A DNA stretch of 6,196 nt. It comes from an uncultured Clostridia bacterium (GTDB taxonomy: Bacteria; Bacillota; Clostridia; Oscillospirales; Ruminococcaceae). Location: NCBI GenBank assembly GCA_947625455.1, contig CANQOJ010000136.1, positions 1 to 6,196 on the forward strand. The letters are read 5' to 3'. Positions 1-5,195 of the stretch are shown piece by piece; within the stretch, counting starts at the first letter, position 1; each line of letters starts with the position of its first letter. A program made the position numbers and the translations under genes. The notes below the pieces were generated by a model. The model was not told the origin of the DNA and ran no database searches. It saw only the letters and a program-made list of their open reading frames with translations.

Positions 1-2
1 AT

Positions 3-353
3 TTCGGCGACTACACTTCCGATACGGGGATAAAGGCGTGCGAGCTGTTTCTTGCGCTGGGCGAAAAGCCCGACGCTATATTCTCAATATCGGATACTAT
101 CTCGATAGGCGCCATGAACTGCGCTGTACAGCACGGCATTACTATCGGAAAGGATATACTGTTCATAGGCTTTGACAATATTGCATATTCAAATATGTTC
201 ATTCCAAAGCTTTCGACAGTTGACCAGCCGTGTTATCTGCAAGGCAAAACGGTCGCGGAAAAGCTGATTGCAAATATCAACTCGGAAGTTCAGGATACAA
301 CTACATATATGCTCCCGCATAGCCTTATTTTGAGGGAGTCTACGGGCGATTAG
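3..353 (+). CDS. LacI-family transcriptional regulator, C-terminal part (runs in from left edge)
   Basis: The frame is open from base 3 and ends at TAG 351-353, so the last 116 residues of a protein whose 5' part lies outside the window are visible. They match the second half of the periplasmic-binding-protein-like effector domain of LacI/GalR repressors. A GDYTSDTGI segment is followed by SISDTISIGAM, the usual SD..AIG helix near the sugar pocket. Then come IGFDNIAYSNMFIPKLSTV and DQP, and the family's typical ending LILRESTG. Such proteins bind operators through an N-terminal helix-turn-helix (not in the window) and respond to a sugar or related small molecule; the ligand cannot be told from this piece. 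Only 40 bases separate it from the next gene, with no convincing terminator, so some read-through is possible. The family call is firm, the ligand and target are unknown. Confidence 0.93.
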   Translation, partial: FGDYTSDTGIKACELFLALGEKPDAIFSISDTISIGAMNCAVQHGITIGKDILFIGFDNIAYSNMFIPKLSTVDQPCYLQGKTVAEKLIANINSEVQDTTTYMLPHSLILRESTGD

Positions 354-393
354 GCAGTCTTAGGGTTGATTTTTTATTTACAAGGAGGCAGTT

Positions 394-1014
394 ATGAAAG
401 TTATTTTGGTAAACGGCTCGCCAAACGAAAAAGGCTGTACTTATACGGCTTTGTGCGAGGCGGAAAAGGTGCTGAATGAAAACGGCATTGAAACGGAGAT
501 ATTTTGGGTTGGCAAAAAGCCCATATCGGGTTGTCTGGGGTGCGGAGGCTGCGCAAAACTTGGAAAATGCGTTATTTCCGATACCGTAAACGAGTTTACG
601 GAGAAAGCGAAAGACGCTGACGGGTTTATTTTCGGCTCGCCCGTGCATTACGCGGCGGCGTCCGGTGCGCTTACGTCATTTATGGACAGGGCGTTTTACT
701 CCGGAAAATCAAAGCTTACGGGAAAACCCGTGGCGGCGGTGGTAAGCTGTAGAAGAGGCGGTGCTTCGGCAGCGTTTGACCAGATAAACAAATATTTCAC
801 CATAACAAGTATGCCGATAGTTTCATCACAGTACTGGAACCAAGTCCACGGAAACACGCCTGAACAGGTACTTAAAGATGAAGAGGGTTTACAAACCATG
901 CGTACACTAGGAAGAAATATGGCGTGGCTTTTAAAATGCATTGAGGCGGGAAAATCGGCAGGTATTGCTTTCCCCGAAAGCGAGCCTGTGATAAGAACTA
1001 ATTTCATACGCTGA
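394..1014 (+). CDS. NAD(P)H-dependent FMN flavoprotein with Isf-like cysteine motif (flavodoxin-fold oxidoreductase)
   Basis: A 206-residue protein of the NADPH-dependent FMN reductase / flavodoxin-like superfamily, probably cytoplasmic. Residues 1-10 (MKVILVNGSP) form the first beta strand and FMN-phosphate loop. GSPVHYAAASG at 81-91 is the second flavin-binding loop, followed by FMDR at 96-99. Between the loops lie Cys47, Cys50, Cys53 and Cys59 (CX2CX2CX5C), the compact motif that binds a 4Fe-4S cluster in archaeal iron-sulfur flavoprotein Isf. Many bacterial relatives also carry it, often without a proven cluster. The ATG at 394 is supported by AAGGAGG at 382-388, five bases upstream. A ferredoxin gene follows 78 bases later, which fits electron transfer between pyridine nucleotide, FMN and a low-potential carrier. 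The natural substrate (quinone, oxygen species, nitro or other organic acceptor) cannot be decided. Fold confidence is high; iron-sulfur binding is inferred. Confidence 0.9.
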   Translation: MKVILVNGSPNEKGCTYTALCEAEKVLNENGIETEIFWVGKKPISGCLGCGGCAKLGKCVISDTVNEFTEKAKDADGFIFGSPVHYAAASGALTSFMDRAFYSGKSKLTGKPVAAVVSCRRGGASAAFDQINKYFTITSMPIVSSQYWNQVHGNTPEQVLKDEEGLQTMRTLGRNMAWLLKCIEAGKSAGIAFPESEPVIRTNFIR

Positions 1015-1022
1015 CGGCAAAT

Positions 1023-1050
1023 TTGAGTATTGTAAAATAATAGGTATAAA
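1023..1050 (+). promoter_or_regulatory. Possible weak promoter for ferredoxin-SCP2 pair
   Basis: TTGAGT at 1023-1028 and TATAAA at 1045-1050 are separated by 16 bases, resembling sigma-70/sigma-A elements (4/6 and 5/6 matches). They lie in an AT-rich stretch about 40 bases before the ferredoxin start. This would let ferredoxin and SCP2 be transcribed apart from the flavoprotein gene. AT-rich spacers produce such matches by chance, so support is modest. Confidence 0.35.
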
Positions 1051-1092
1051 ATCCCGTGCCTTTGGGAAAATAATCGCAAAGGAGGGATTTAA

Positions 1093-1275
1093 ATGAAAGT
1101 TATAATTGACCGTGACGGCTGTATAGGCTGCGGTGTCTGCGCGGATATTTGCCCGCAGGTATTTCAAATCGCTGACGACGGATTGTCGGAGGTGATTGCT
1201 GAACCTGACGGACACGAGGACGCTGTGAAAGAAGCGGAAAGTTCGTGTCCTGTCGAGGTGATTCACGCTGATTAA
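1093..1275 (+). CDS. Single-cluster 4Fe-4S ferredoxin
   Basis: A 60-residue soluble electron carrier with Cys10, Cys13, Cys16 and Cys20-Pro21 (CIGCGVCADICP) and Cys52-Pro53 near the C-terminus. Length and spacing match monocluster ferredoxins of the Thermotoga/Bacillus type, in which the first three cysteines and the distal Cys-Pro cysteine ligate one 4Fe-4S cluster. In the Thermotoga protein Cys20 forms a disulfide with a cysteine near position 43; here that region reads EDAVKEAE with no cysteine, so Cys20 is unpaired. The many Asp/Glu residues fit an acidic docking surface. AAAGGAGGG at 1078-1086 sits six bases before the ATG and fixes the start. It lies between the flavoprotein and SCP2 genes on the same strand, 40 bases before the latter, suggesting an operon. 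The electron partner is probably the upstream flavoprotein, but this is inference. Confidence 0.95.
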   Translation: MKVIIDRDGCIGCGVCADICPQVFQIADDGLSEVIAEPDGHEDAVKEAESSCPVEVIHAD

Positions 1276-1292
1276 ACACGCGCCTGCGTGTT
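1275..1292 (+). other. Small intercistronic stem-loop between ferredoxin and SCP2
   Basis: AACACGC (1275-1281) and GCGTGTT (1286-1292) form a perfect 7-bp stem around a GCCT loop, starting at the last base of the ferredoxin stop codon and ending nine bases before the SCP2 ribosome site. It is followed by A-rich sequence rather than a T-run, so it is not a typical terminator. A role in mRNA stability or in setting the ratio of the two proteins is possible. Confidence 0.4.
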
Positions 1293-1315
1293 AAAAACCG
1301 AAAGGAGTTTTAAAA

Positions 1316-1633
1316 ATGACATTTGAGGAAATTATGAAGACGGTAAAGAAAAAGGCGGAGGAAATTGACGCGTCAAAAACGGATTTTCTTGCGGTGCAGG
1401 TAAATCTTACGGGCGACAACGGCGGGGTTTTCTACGTTGAAGTCAAGGACGGAAAAGTCAGCGCAGAGCCATACGAGTACAACGACAGAAGCTGTGCGAT
1501 AACCATGTCGCCCGACAACTTCCTGAAATTCCTGAACGGAAAGCTCGATCCTGTTATTGCGTTTACAACGGGAAAACTGAAAGTAGACGGAGATGTGGGA
1601 AAGGCGCTGGAGTTTTCTAAGCTTGTGAAATAG
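1316..1633 (+). CDS. SCP2 sterol-carrier-like lipid-binding protein
   Basis: A 105-residue stand-alone SCP2 (sterol carrier protein 2-like) domain. Typical features are an N-terminal amphipathic helix (about 1-20), a beta-sheet core with FLAVQVNLTG (24-33) and GGVFYVEVKDGKV (36-48), then an alternating strand-helix part AITMSPDNFLKFLNGKLDP (61-79). The family hallmark TGKLKVDGDVGKALEFSKL lies at 85-103. SCP2 domains have a hydrophobic tunnel that binds acyl chains, sterols or other lipids and need no metal or cofactor. There is no signal peptide, so it should be cytoplasmic. AAAGGAG at 1301-1307 is eight bases before the ATG. It is the last gene of the likely flavoprotein-ferredoxin-SCP2 group and converges on the bile salt hydrolase gene. 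The ligand is unknown; because bile acids are steroidal, the neighbour makes a steroid or acyl ligand tempting but unproven. Confidence 0.9.
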   Translation: MTFEEIMKTVKKKAEEIDASKTDFLAVQVNLTGDNGGVFYVEVKDGKVSAEPYEYNDRSCAITMSPDNFLKFLNGKLDPVIAFTTGKLKVDGDVGKALEFSKLVK

Positions 1634-1671
1634 TTCTTCAGCGTAAACCAAGGCAAAAGTAACAAAGTACG

Positions 1672-1707
1672 CAAGGGGAAAACTTTTTGAAAAAAGTTTT
1701 CCCCTTG
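1672..1707. repeat. Left-end perfect hairpin, 16-bp stem
   Basis: CAAGGGGAAAACTTTT at 1672-1687 pairs with AAAAGTTTTCCCCTTG at 1692-1707 around a TGAA loop. It starts 38 bases after the SCP2 stop codon. It lacks a T-run directly after the stem, so it is not a standard intrinsic terminator, though a stem this strong may still halt or stabilise the transcript. Confidence 0.8.
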
Positions 1708-1789
1708 AACCCTTTTCAAAAACTTTATATGGCAATCATCGTTCCGGACTGAATGATGTTTTTCTATTAGATGTCAATGAACCCTTCAC

Positions 1790-1919
1790 TATCAGCCGTA
1801 ATAAAAGTTTTAGAAAGGGTTCCCCTTGCTAAAACACCCCTTGGCGTATCAGCCGTAATAGAAAGTTTTGAAAAGGGGTTCAAGGGGGAAAACTTTTTCA
1901 AAAGTTTTCCCCCTTGCTA
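1790..1919 (+). repeat. Imperfect tandem duplication inside the palindromic element
   Basis: TATCAGCCGTAATA occurs at 1790-1803 and again at 1847-1860. Both copies continue into AAAGTTTT, then a G-rich run and GGTT, and both end in CCCCTTGCTA (1823-1832 and 1910-1919). The first unit (1790-1832) lacks the AAGGGGGAAAACTTTT hairpin core present in the second (1847-1919). The simplest reading is that one element copy was duplicated or inserted next to another and the first then lost its palindromic centre. Confidence 0.6.
1881..1916. repeat. Right-end perfect hairpin, 17-bp stem
   Basis: CAAGGGGGAAAACTTTT at 1881-1897 pairs exactly with AAAAGTTTTCCCCCTTG at 1900-1916. The two-base centre means the innermost pairs must open to form a loop. 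It ends nine bases beyond the 3' end of the bile salt hydrolase gene and differs from the left hairpin by one extra G:C pair and a different loop. Confidence 0.8.
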
Positions 1920-1924
1920 CCGAT

Positions 1925-2902
1925 TCAATTCATAAAATTGACTTGTTCTGTGAATATGGGCGTATACGTTATAAGTTCGGATAAATCGAGGCTTTCGCGG
2001 TGCATATCGACAGCGTTCAGCTGATGATTATCATAACCCGTGTAGTAATAAACTCCGTTGTCGCAGTCACAGCAGCTTGTGTAAATAGTTATCTCGTACT
2101 CGTTTTCCTTTACCTCACAGCAACCGCGCTGTTGGTCAACTGAACCCAGGATATGGAAAAACTGCGAAACTTCCGACATCTTGTCGTCCTTGCAGACGGA
2201 ATTAAGCTTTACAAATGCAACTCTCACAAACCTTGACTTTGAGGACAAATCGCCCGGCAGACCGATTGCGCCCATTCCGCGTGAATATGATGAAAACGGC
2301 GCTTTGCCGTTGAAAACGCTTTCGGGCTGTTTGGGCGTAAGATATGCGTAATCGCTGATTGCATTCAGCATCTGCGGGAATGGCGGGTTGTTTGTAAGCA
2401 CGCCGATGGGATTGTCGTAAACGTTCATTCCCTCTTTGGTACATTCAACGGTTATCGTGCCTGTCCTGTCGGATATAAGCCAGTGCAGCTGCGCTGACGG
2501 CAGTTTTTCATTGAACGCTTCGCCGATAAGGTTTATGCTTTCAAGCGCCTGCTTTGCTTCACTTAAATTTGCGCATTTCCCCAGAATATACGGAATGAAC
2601 TCGAAAACAGCAAGGTTTGTTTTTCCGTCCTCGGTTTTCTCGCTGTAAACGGCATTCCTTACGAAGTTAAGCCCCGCCATTGCCAGCCCTTTTTCGTTCA
2701 TTCCGTCATAAAACAGCGGGTAATTGTCAGCAACCGTTGCCATTCCGATAAGGGCGTAATGATTTTCAAACGCGTTTACATGACGAAAATCAAGTTTGAA
2801 ATTCCTTGGAACAACGCAAACCCTTTCCCCATAGGAAAACTCGTAGTCAAGAGTTCTTCCGAAATAAAATCCTTTTGCCGAAAATGCTGCGGCAGTACAC
2901 AT
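1925..2902 (-). CDS. bsh: Bile salt hydrolase (choloylglycine hydrolase, Ntn family)
   Basis: A 325-residue protein, the usual length for Gram-positive bile salt hydrolases, which cut the amide bond of glycine- or taurine-conjugated bile acids. It is an N-terminal nucleophile enzyme: Met1 is removed so that Cys2 becomes catalytic. The family's active-site residues are all recognisable: Cys2 in MCTAAAFS, Arg16 and Asp19 in FGRTLDYEFSYGE, Asn79 in GLAMAGLNF, Asn171 in LTNNPPF and Arg224 in GLPGDLSSKSRFVR. The SRGMGAIGLPGDLSS stretch and the C-terminal YTSCCDCDNGVYYYTGYDN segment resemble clostridial choloylglycine hydrolases more than penicillin V acylases. No signal peptide is present, so it should be cytoplasmic. 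AGGAGG (complement of 2910-2915) lies seven bases before the ATG. The EAL gene lies 85 bases upstream on the same strand, and no clear promoter is seen between them. Substrate preference (glyco- versus tauro-conjugates) cannot be read from the sequence. Confidence 0.94.
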   Translation of the reverse strand: MCTAAAFSAKGFYFGRTLDYEFSYGERVCVVPRNFKLDFRHVNAFENHYALIGMATVADNYPLFYDGMNEKGLAMAGLNFVRNAVYSEKTEDGKTNLAVFEFIPYILGKCANLSEAKQALESINLIGEAFNEKLPSAQLHWLISDRTGTITVECTKEGMNVYDNPIGVLTNNPPFPQMLNAISDYAYLTPKQPESVFNGKAPFSSYSRGMGAIGLPGDLSSKSRFVRVAFVKLNSVCKDDKMSEVSQFFHILGSVDQQRGCCEVKENEYEITIYTSCCDCDNGVYYYTGYDNHQLNAVDMHRESLDLSELITYTPIFTEQVNFMN

Positions 2903-2928
2903 AAAATCTCCTCCTGATATTTAAACTT

Positions 2929-2966
2929 AAAAGCGTTCGCAATTTGTCATAATCGTGAACGCTCTT
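2929..2966 (-). terminator. Strong stem-loop between EAL gene and bsh (terminator or attenuator candidate)
   Basis: Read on the - strand, AAGAGCGTTC pairs with GAACGCTTTT (10 pairs, one G-U). After a single A/C mismatch, CGATT pairs with AATTG (five pairs, one G-U), leaving an ATGACA loop. The stem ends in TTTT and is followed by AAGTTTAAAT. It begins 21 bases after the EAL stop codon and ends 26 bases before the bsh start. A moderate intrinsic terminator is plausible; the short T-run suggests leakiness. On the + strand the stem is followed by a T-rich tract as well, but nothing is known to be transcribed towards it. Confidence 0.55.
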
Positions 2967-2987
2967 GTTTTATTATTGTAATGACAT

Positions 2988-4922
2988 TCAAGCAGTTTCT
3001 GTCGAGTCCTCAACAAGCTTTACAAAATCGGGCTTCGGCAGAGGGCGAGAGAAGAAGTAACCTTGAATAAAGTCGCACTTCAAATCCGAGAAAACGTCAA
3101 CCATTTCCTGCGTTTCAATTCCCTCTACAACAATCTGCATATTCATAGCCTTTAACATCTGAACGGTATTTTGCAAAAGTATCCACATCTTTGGATTATG
3201 CTGTTCATCAACAAACGATTTGTCAAGCTTGACGATTTTAAGCGGAAGCGAAATAACGCGCTTCATGTTTGAGTAGCCTGTTCCGTAATCGTCAAGTGAG
3301 AACGAAACTCCCGAACGCGAAAGCTTGTTTAAGTTTTCGGTCATGACGCGCTGTGCATAAGACGCGGCGGTTTCGGTTATTTCAAGGTTTATCTTGTCGG
3401 ACGGGACGTTATACTGCTTCATTATAAGCAATATCCTGTCCGCAAGGTCGCCGTGCATACACTGTGCGACAGAAAGGTTTACCTCAATATATTCAAGTCC
3501 AAGTTTTTCAAACTCACCGCTTGAAATAAACTTGCACACTTCCTCAAACACAAACTCGCCGATTTTGTGTATTGCGCCGCTTCTCTCCGCGGCGGTCACT
3601 ATAACCTCCGGCGAAATAAAGCCGTGTTCTTCATCAAACAGCCTTAACAACGCCTCGGCAGAAACGAATTTTTTCTTTTCCACAGAATATATCGGCTGAT
3701 AATAAACTTGAAAGCTGTGGTTATCAAGCGCCTTTTCAATGATTGCGTCAATATTGTTGGCAACTCTGAACTCTTCGGGATTGTACACGTCTTTAGCCGA
3801 CATAACTCTTCCGGCATGCAGAATTTTGAGGTGGAAATCCTGACCAAATGACATCAGCGACTTAAAACTTTCAATCTCCTCGGGACATCTAGCCAGAACA
3901 ATACACGGCGTAAGCGAAATATCAAGTCCGTTGTGGTTTATCTTGCATTTAAGTTCATTGTTAAGCACATTTGCATATGATTCCGCAATTTCCTTATACT
4001 TGCCGACAAAGTTTATTCTGAAACGTCCTCTGTCAAGATAATAGGTAATTCCTTTCTTGCCCATGTCCCTGTTAAGCTGACTTATCTTTTCGGCAACGAC
4101 TTTCAGCAATTCAACCGCCTGTTCAAAGCCTATCATATTTACAATGCTTTCATAATTCGCGATATTCAGCATTACAACGCGCCAGTGCTTTCCTGTTCTG
4201 AAAGCATTTTTCGCGTCGTGAACATATGCGGCGAGTTTGAACAACCCAGTCATGCTGTCGATATAGTCCTCAGGGCGCTGTACAGTTGCCGTAAGGATAT
4301 AACAGCCCAAAGCCACCGCAACGCATTCAAGCAGCTGACTTTTGAAGAATATGTGAATTACCATGGCAGTAACGCACAGCGCAACGACAGAAAACAGCGC
4401 AATCATCTGCATTCTTGTAACGCTTTTGCGCCCCGCAATTACAATAACCGCCTCGATAATAAAGTAAATCGCGCCGGAAATATACACAATACTGAAAAAC
4501 TGTTCGTGAGTATAACCGCCGTTTTCAACAGAAAGCACGAAATGACTGAACGGGTTTGTAATCAGCATTACCGCAACCGCCGTGAAAGGCAGACTGAACA
4601 GCACCGCGAACACCTTGTTTTCCATAAGCTTATGCCACATATCAAGCAAGCTTACGGTGAACATGACGAAAAGCGGACCGTGCAAATTGTAAAACAGGAG
4701 GTAACCCATGTGGAAGACTTCACATGCCGTTCCCATTCTTAAATCGGGGACGCTGTCCATGTAGTTTGCGAAAATATCGCATATTGTGGTAGCAAGACCA
4801 ACGCACATTGCCACTAAAAACAGCTTATTCGTTCTGCTGACGGTCATTTTTCTTGCAATAACCGAAATAATCAGCAGTACGAAAATCAACACCGCGACAA
4901 TGTCAAAAGATATATTTCGCAT
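2988..4922 (-). CDS. Membrane-anchored degenerate-GGDEF / EAL protein, predicted c-di-GMP phosphodiesterase
   Basis: A 644-residue protein in three parts. Residues 1-212 hold about seven hydrophobic membrane segments (near 7-23, 33-52, 70-93, 104-124, 141-163, 171-191 and 195-212), resembling seven-helix sensor regions of bacterial signalling proteins. Residues about 218-375 are a GGDEF-like domain that begins DSMTGLFKL but has DRGRF (297-301) in place of GGDEF and no RxxD inhibitory site before it, so cyclase activity is not expected. Residues about 390-638 are an EAL domain with its catalytic set intact: Glu423 (AEALLR), Asn482 (EVNLS), Glu514 (LEITET), Asp544-Asp545 (DDYGTGYS), Lys565 (KLD), Glu600 (VVEGIET) and Gln620 (IQGYFF). 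It should hydrolyse c-di-GMP to pGpG at the inner membrane face, with an unknown signal sensed by the membrane part. The ribosome site GGGGGGTGA (complement of 4929-4937) is G-rich and needs G-U pairs. It has its own consensus promoter. Confidence 0.93.
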   Translation of the reverse strand: MRNISFDIVAVLIFVLLIISVIARKMTVSRTNKLFLVAMCVGLATTICDIFANYMDSVPDLRMGTACEVFHMGYLLFYNLHGPLFVMFTVSLLDMWHKLMENKVFAVLFSLPFTAVAVMLITNPFSHFVLSVENGGYTHEQFFSIVYISGAIYFIIEAVIVIAGRKSVTRMQMIALFSVVALCVTAMVIHIFFKSQLLECVAVALGCYILTATVQRPEDYIDSMTGLFKLAAYVHDAKNAFRTGKHWRVVMLNIANYESIVNMIGFEQAVELLKVVAEKISQLNRDMGKKGITYYLDRGRFRINFVGKYKEIAESYANVLNNELKCKINHNGLDISLTPCIVLARCPEEIESFKSLMSFGQDFHLKILHAGRVMSAKDVYNPEEFRVANNIDAIIEKALDNHSFQVYYQPIYSVEKKKFVSAEALLRLFDEEHGFISPEVIVTAAERSGAIHKIGEFVFEEVCKFISSGEFEKLGLEYIEVNLSVAQCMHGDLADRILLIMKQYNVPSDKINLEITETAASYAQRVMTENLNKLSRSGVSFSLDDYGTGYSNMKRVISLPLKIVKLDKSFVDEQHNPKMWILLQNTVQMLKAMNMQIVVEGIETQEMVDVFSDLKCDFIQGYFFSRPLPKPDFVKLVEDSTETA

Positions 4923-4964
4923 ATACAGTCACCCCCCGCACAGAAATTACACTATTCTATGATT

Positions 4965-4993
4965 ATTATACCACTATTTTCTATAATTGTCAA
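4965..4993 (-). promoter_or_regulatory. Full-consensus sigma-A promoter for the GGDEF/EAL gene
   Basis: On the - strand TTGACA (complement of 4988-4993) and TATAAT (complement of 4965-4970) match the consensus at every base and are 17 bases apart. Transcription should start near 4958, giving a leader of about 35 bases before the ATG. No other gene could use it in that direction. Confidence 0.9.
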
Positions 4994-5038
4994 CATCTGT
5001 TCGGCATACTTTCTCTGTAATATTGCACAATCTTTTTT

Positions 5039-5055
5039 ATGTAACTTTATTACAT
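5039..5055. promoter_or_regulatory. Perfect 6-5-6 palindrome, candidate operator between divergent promoters
   Basis: ATGTAA (5039-5044), CTTTA (5045-5049) and TTACAT (5050-5055) form a 17-base dyad in the 141-base stretch between the two promoters. It is 45 bases upstream of the phosphodiesterase -35 box and 79 bases upstream of the YitT -35 box. That placement suits an activator or a looping regulator better than simple promoter blocking. The stretch is AT-rich, so a chance palindrome is quite possible, and no regulator is matched to it. Confidence 0.35.
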
Positions 5056-5134
5056 GACATTGAAAGGCGCAAATAATATCACAATTTGTATATTTTTGAA
5101 GAATAATTTCCGCGTTGTAATTTTCCGCATATTA

Positions 5135-5163
5135 TTGACATAATATTTTTTTCGGTGTATAAT
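5135..5163 (+). promoter_or_regulatory. Full-consensus sigma-A promoter for the YitT-family gene
   Basis: TTGACA at 5135-5140 and TATAAT at 5158-5163 are both perfect and 17 bases apart. Transcription should start near 5170, leaving a very short leader of about 25 bases before the ATG at 5196. Confidence 0.92.
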
Positions 5164-5178
5164 AAAAATAAGTACAAA

Positions 5179-5193
5179 CCTTTGGGGGAAAGG
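5179..5193 (+). promoter_or_regulatory. Unusual ribosome-binding region inside a small inverted repeat
   Basis: CCTTT (5179-5183) and AAAGG (5189-5193) flank GGGGG (5184-5188), ending two bases before the YitT start codon. No canonical AGGAGG is present; the G-run seven bases from the ATG is the likely contact with the 16S rRNA 3' end. If the short stem forms, it presents the G-run in its loop. Five pairs are weak, so this may be only a poor ribosome site. Confidence 0.4.
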
Positions 5194-5195
5194 CT

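Larger units (their letters stand above)
1671..1917. repeat. MITE/REP-like palindromic element in the convergent intergenic gap
   Basis: This occupies nearly all of the gene-free gap 1634-1924. Each end is a perfect hairpin (1672-1707 and 1881-1916). Inward from each hairpin runs a matching tail: 1692-1726 is the reverse complement of 1862-1897 apart from three single-base length differences in C or A runs. The outermost bases also pair (G1671 with C1917), and TAC occurs directly outside both ends (1668-1670 and 1918-1920), which may be a 3-bp target duplication but is short enough to be chance. No open frame in it resembles a protein. The layout fits a non-autonomous palindromic mobile element or a REP-type repeat; it could also serve as a two-way terminator for the converging genes. 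Copy number in the genome is unknown from here. Confidence 0.6.

Noticed and set aside
340..1266. - strand open frames opposite the flavoprotein and ferredoxin genes
   Set aside because: They are complements of well-supported genes with good ribosome sites on the + strand and have no coherent domain content.
1373..1735. Two - strand open frames (1373-1735 and 1432-1719) overlapping the SCP2 gene
   Set aside because: Both are antisense to a clear SCP2 coding sequence, begin within or beside the repeat hairpin and show no recognisable protein features.
1790..1860. Two 14-base direct repeats considered as a minimal CRISPR-like array
   Set aside because: There are only two copies, they extend into unequal degenerate sequence that belongs to the palindromic element, and no cas-like gene is nearby.
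1925..2902. Penicillin V acylase instead of bile salt hydrolase
   Set aside because: The two share a fold, but the SRGMGAIGLPGDLSSKSRFVR-region and C-terminal pattern fit clostridial choloylglycine hydrolases better; activity would still need assay.
4185..4742. Long + strand open frame of 185 codons opposite the N-terminal half of the EAL gene
   Set aside because: It is antisense to the membrane and early GGDEF-like regions, is rich in His, Arg, Asn and Gln without any domain pattern, and has no ribosome site; it is a shadow of the real gene.
2988..4922. Diguanylate cyclase activity of the GGDEF-like domain
   Set aside because: The signature loop reads DRGRF instead of GGDEF/GGEEF, so the metal- and GTP-handling residues are missing.
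5070..5088. CAAAT-9-ATTTG dyad as a second operator between the divergent promoters
   Set aside because: Five-base arms in very AT-rich sequence are expected by chance and nothing else supports it.
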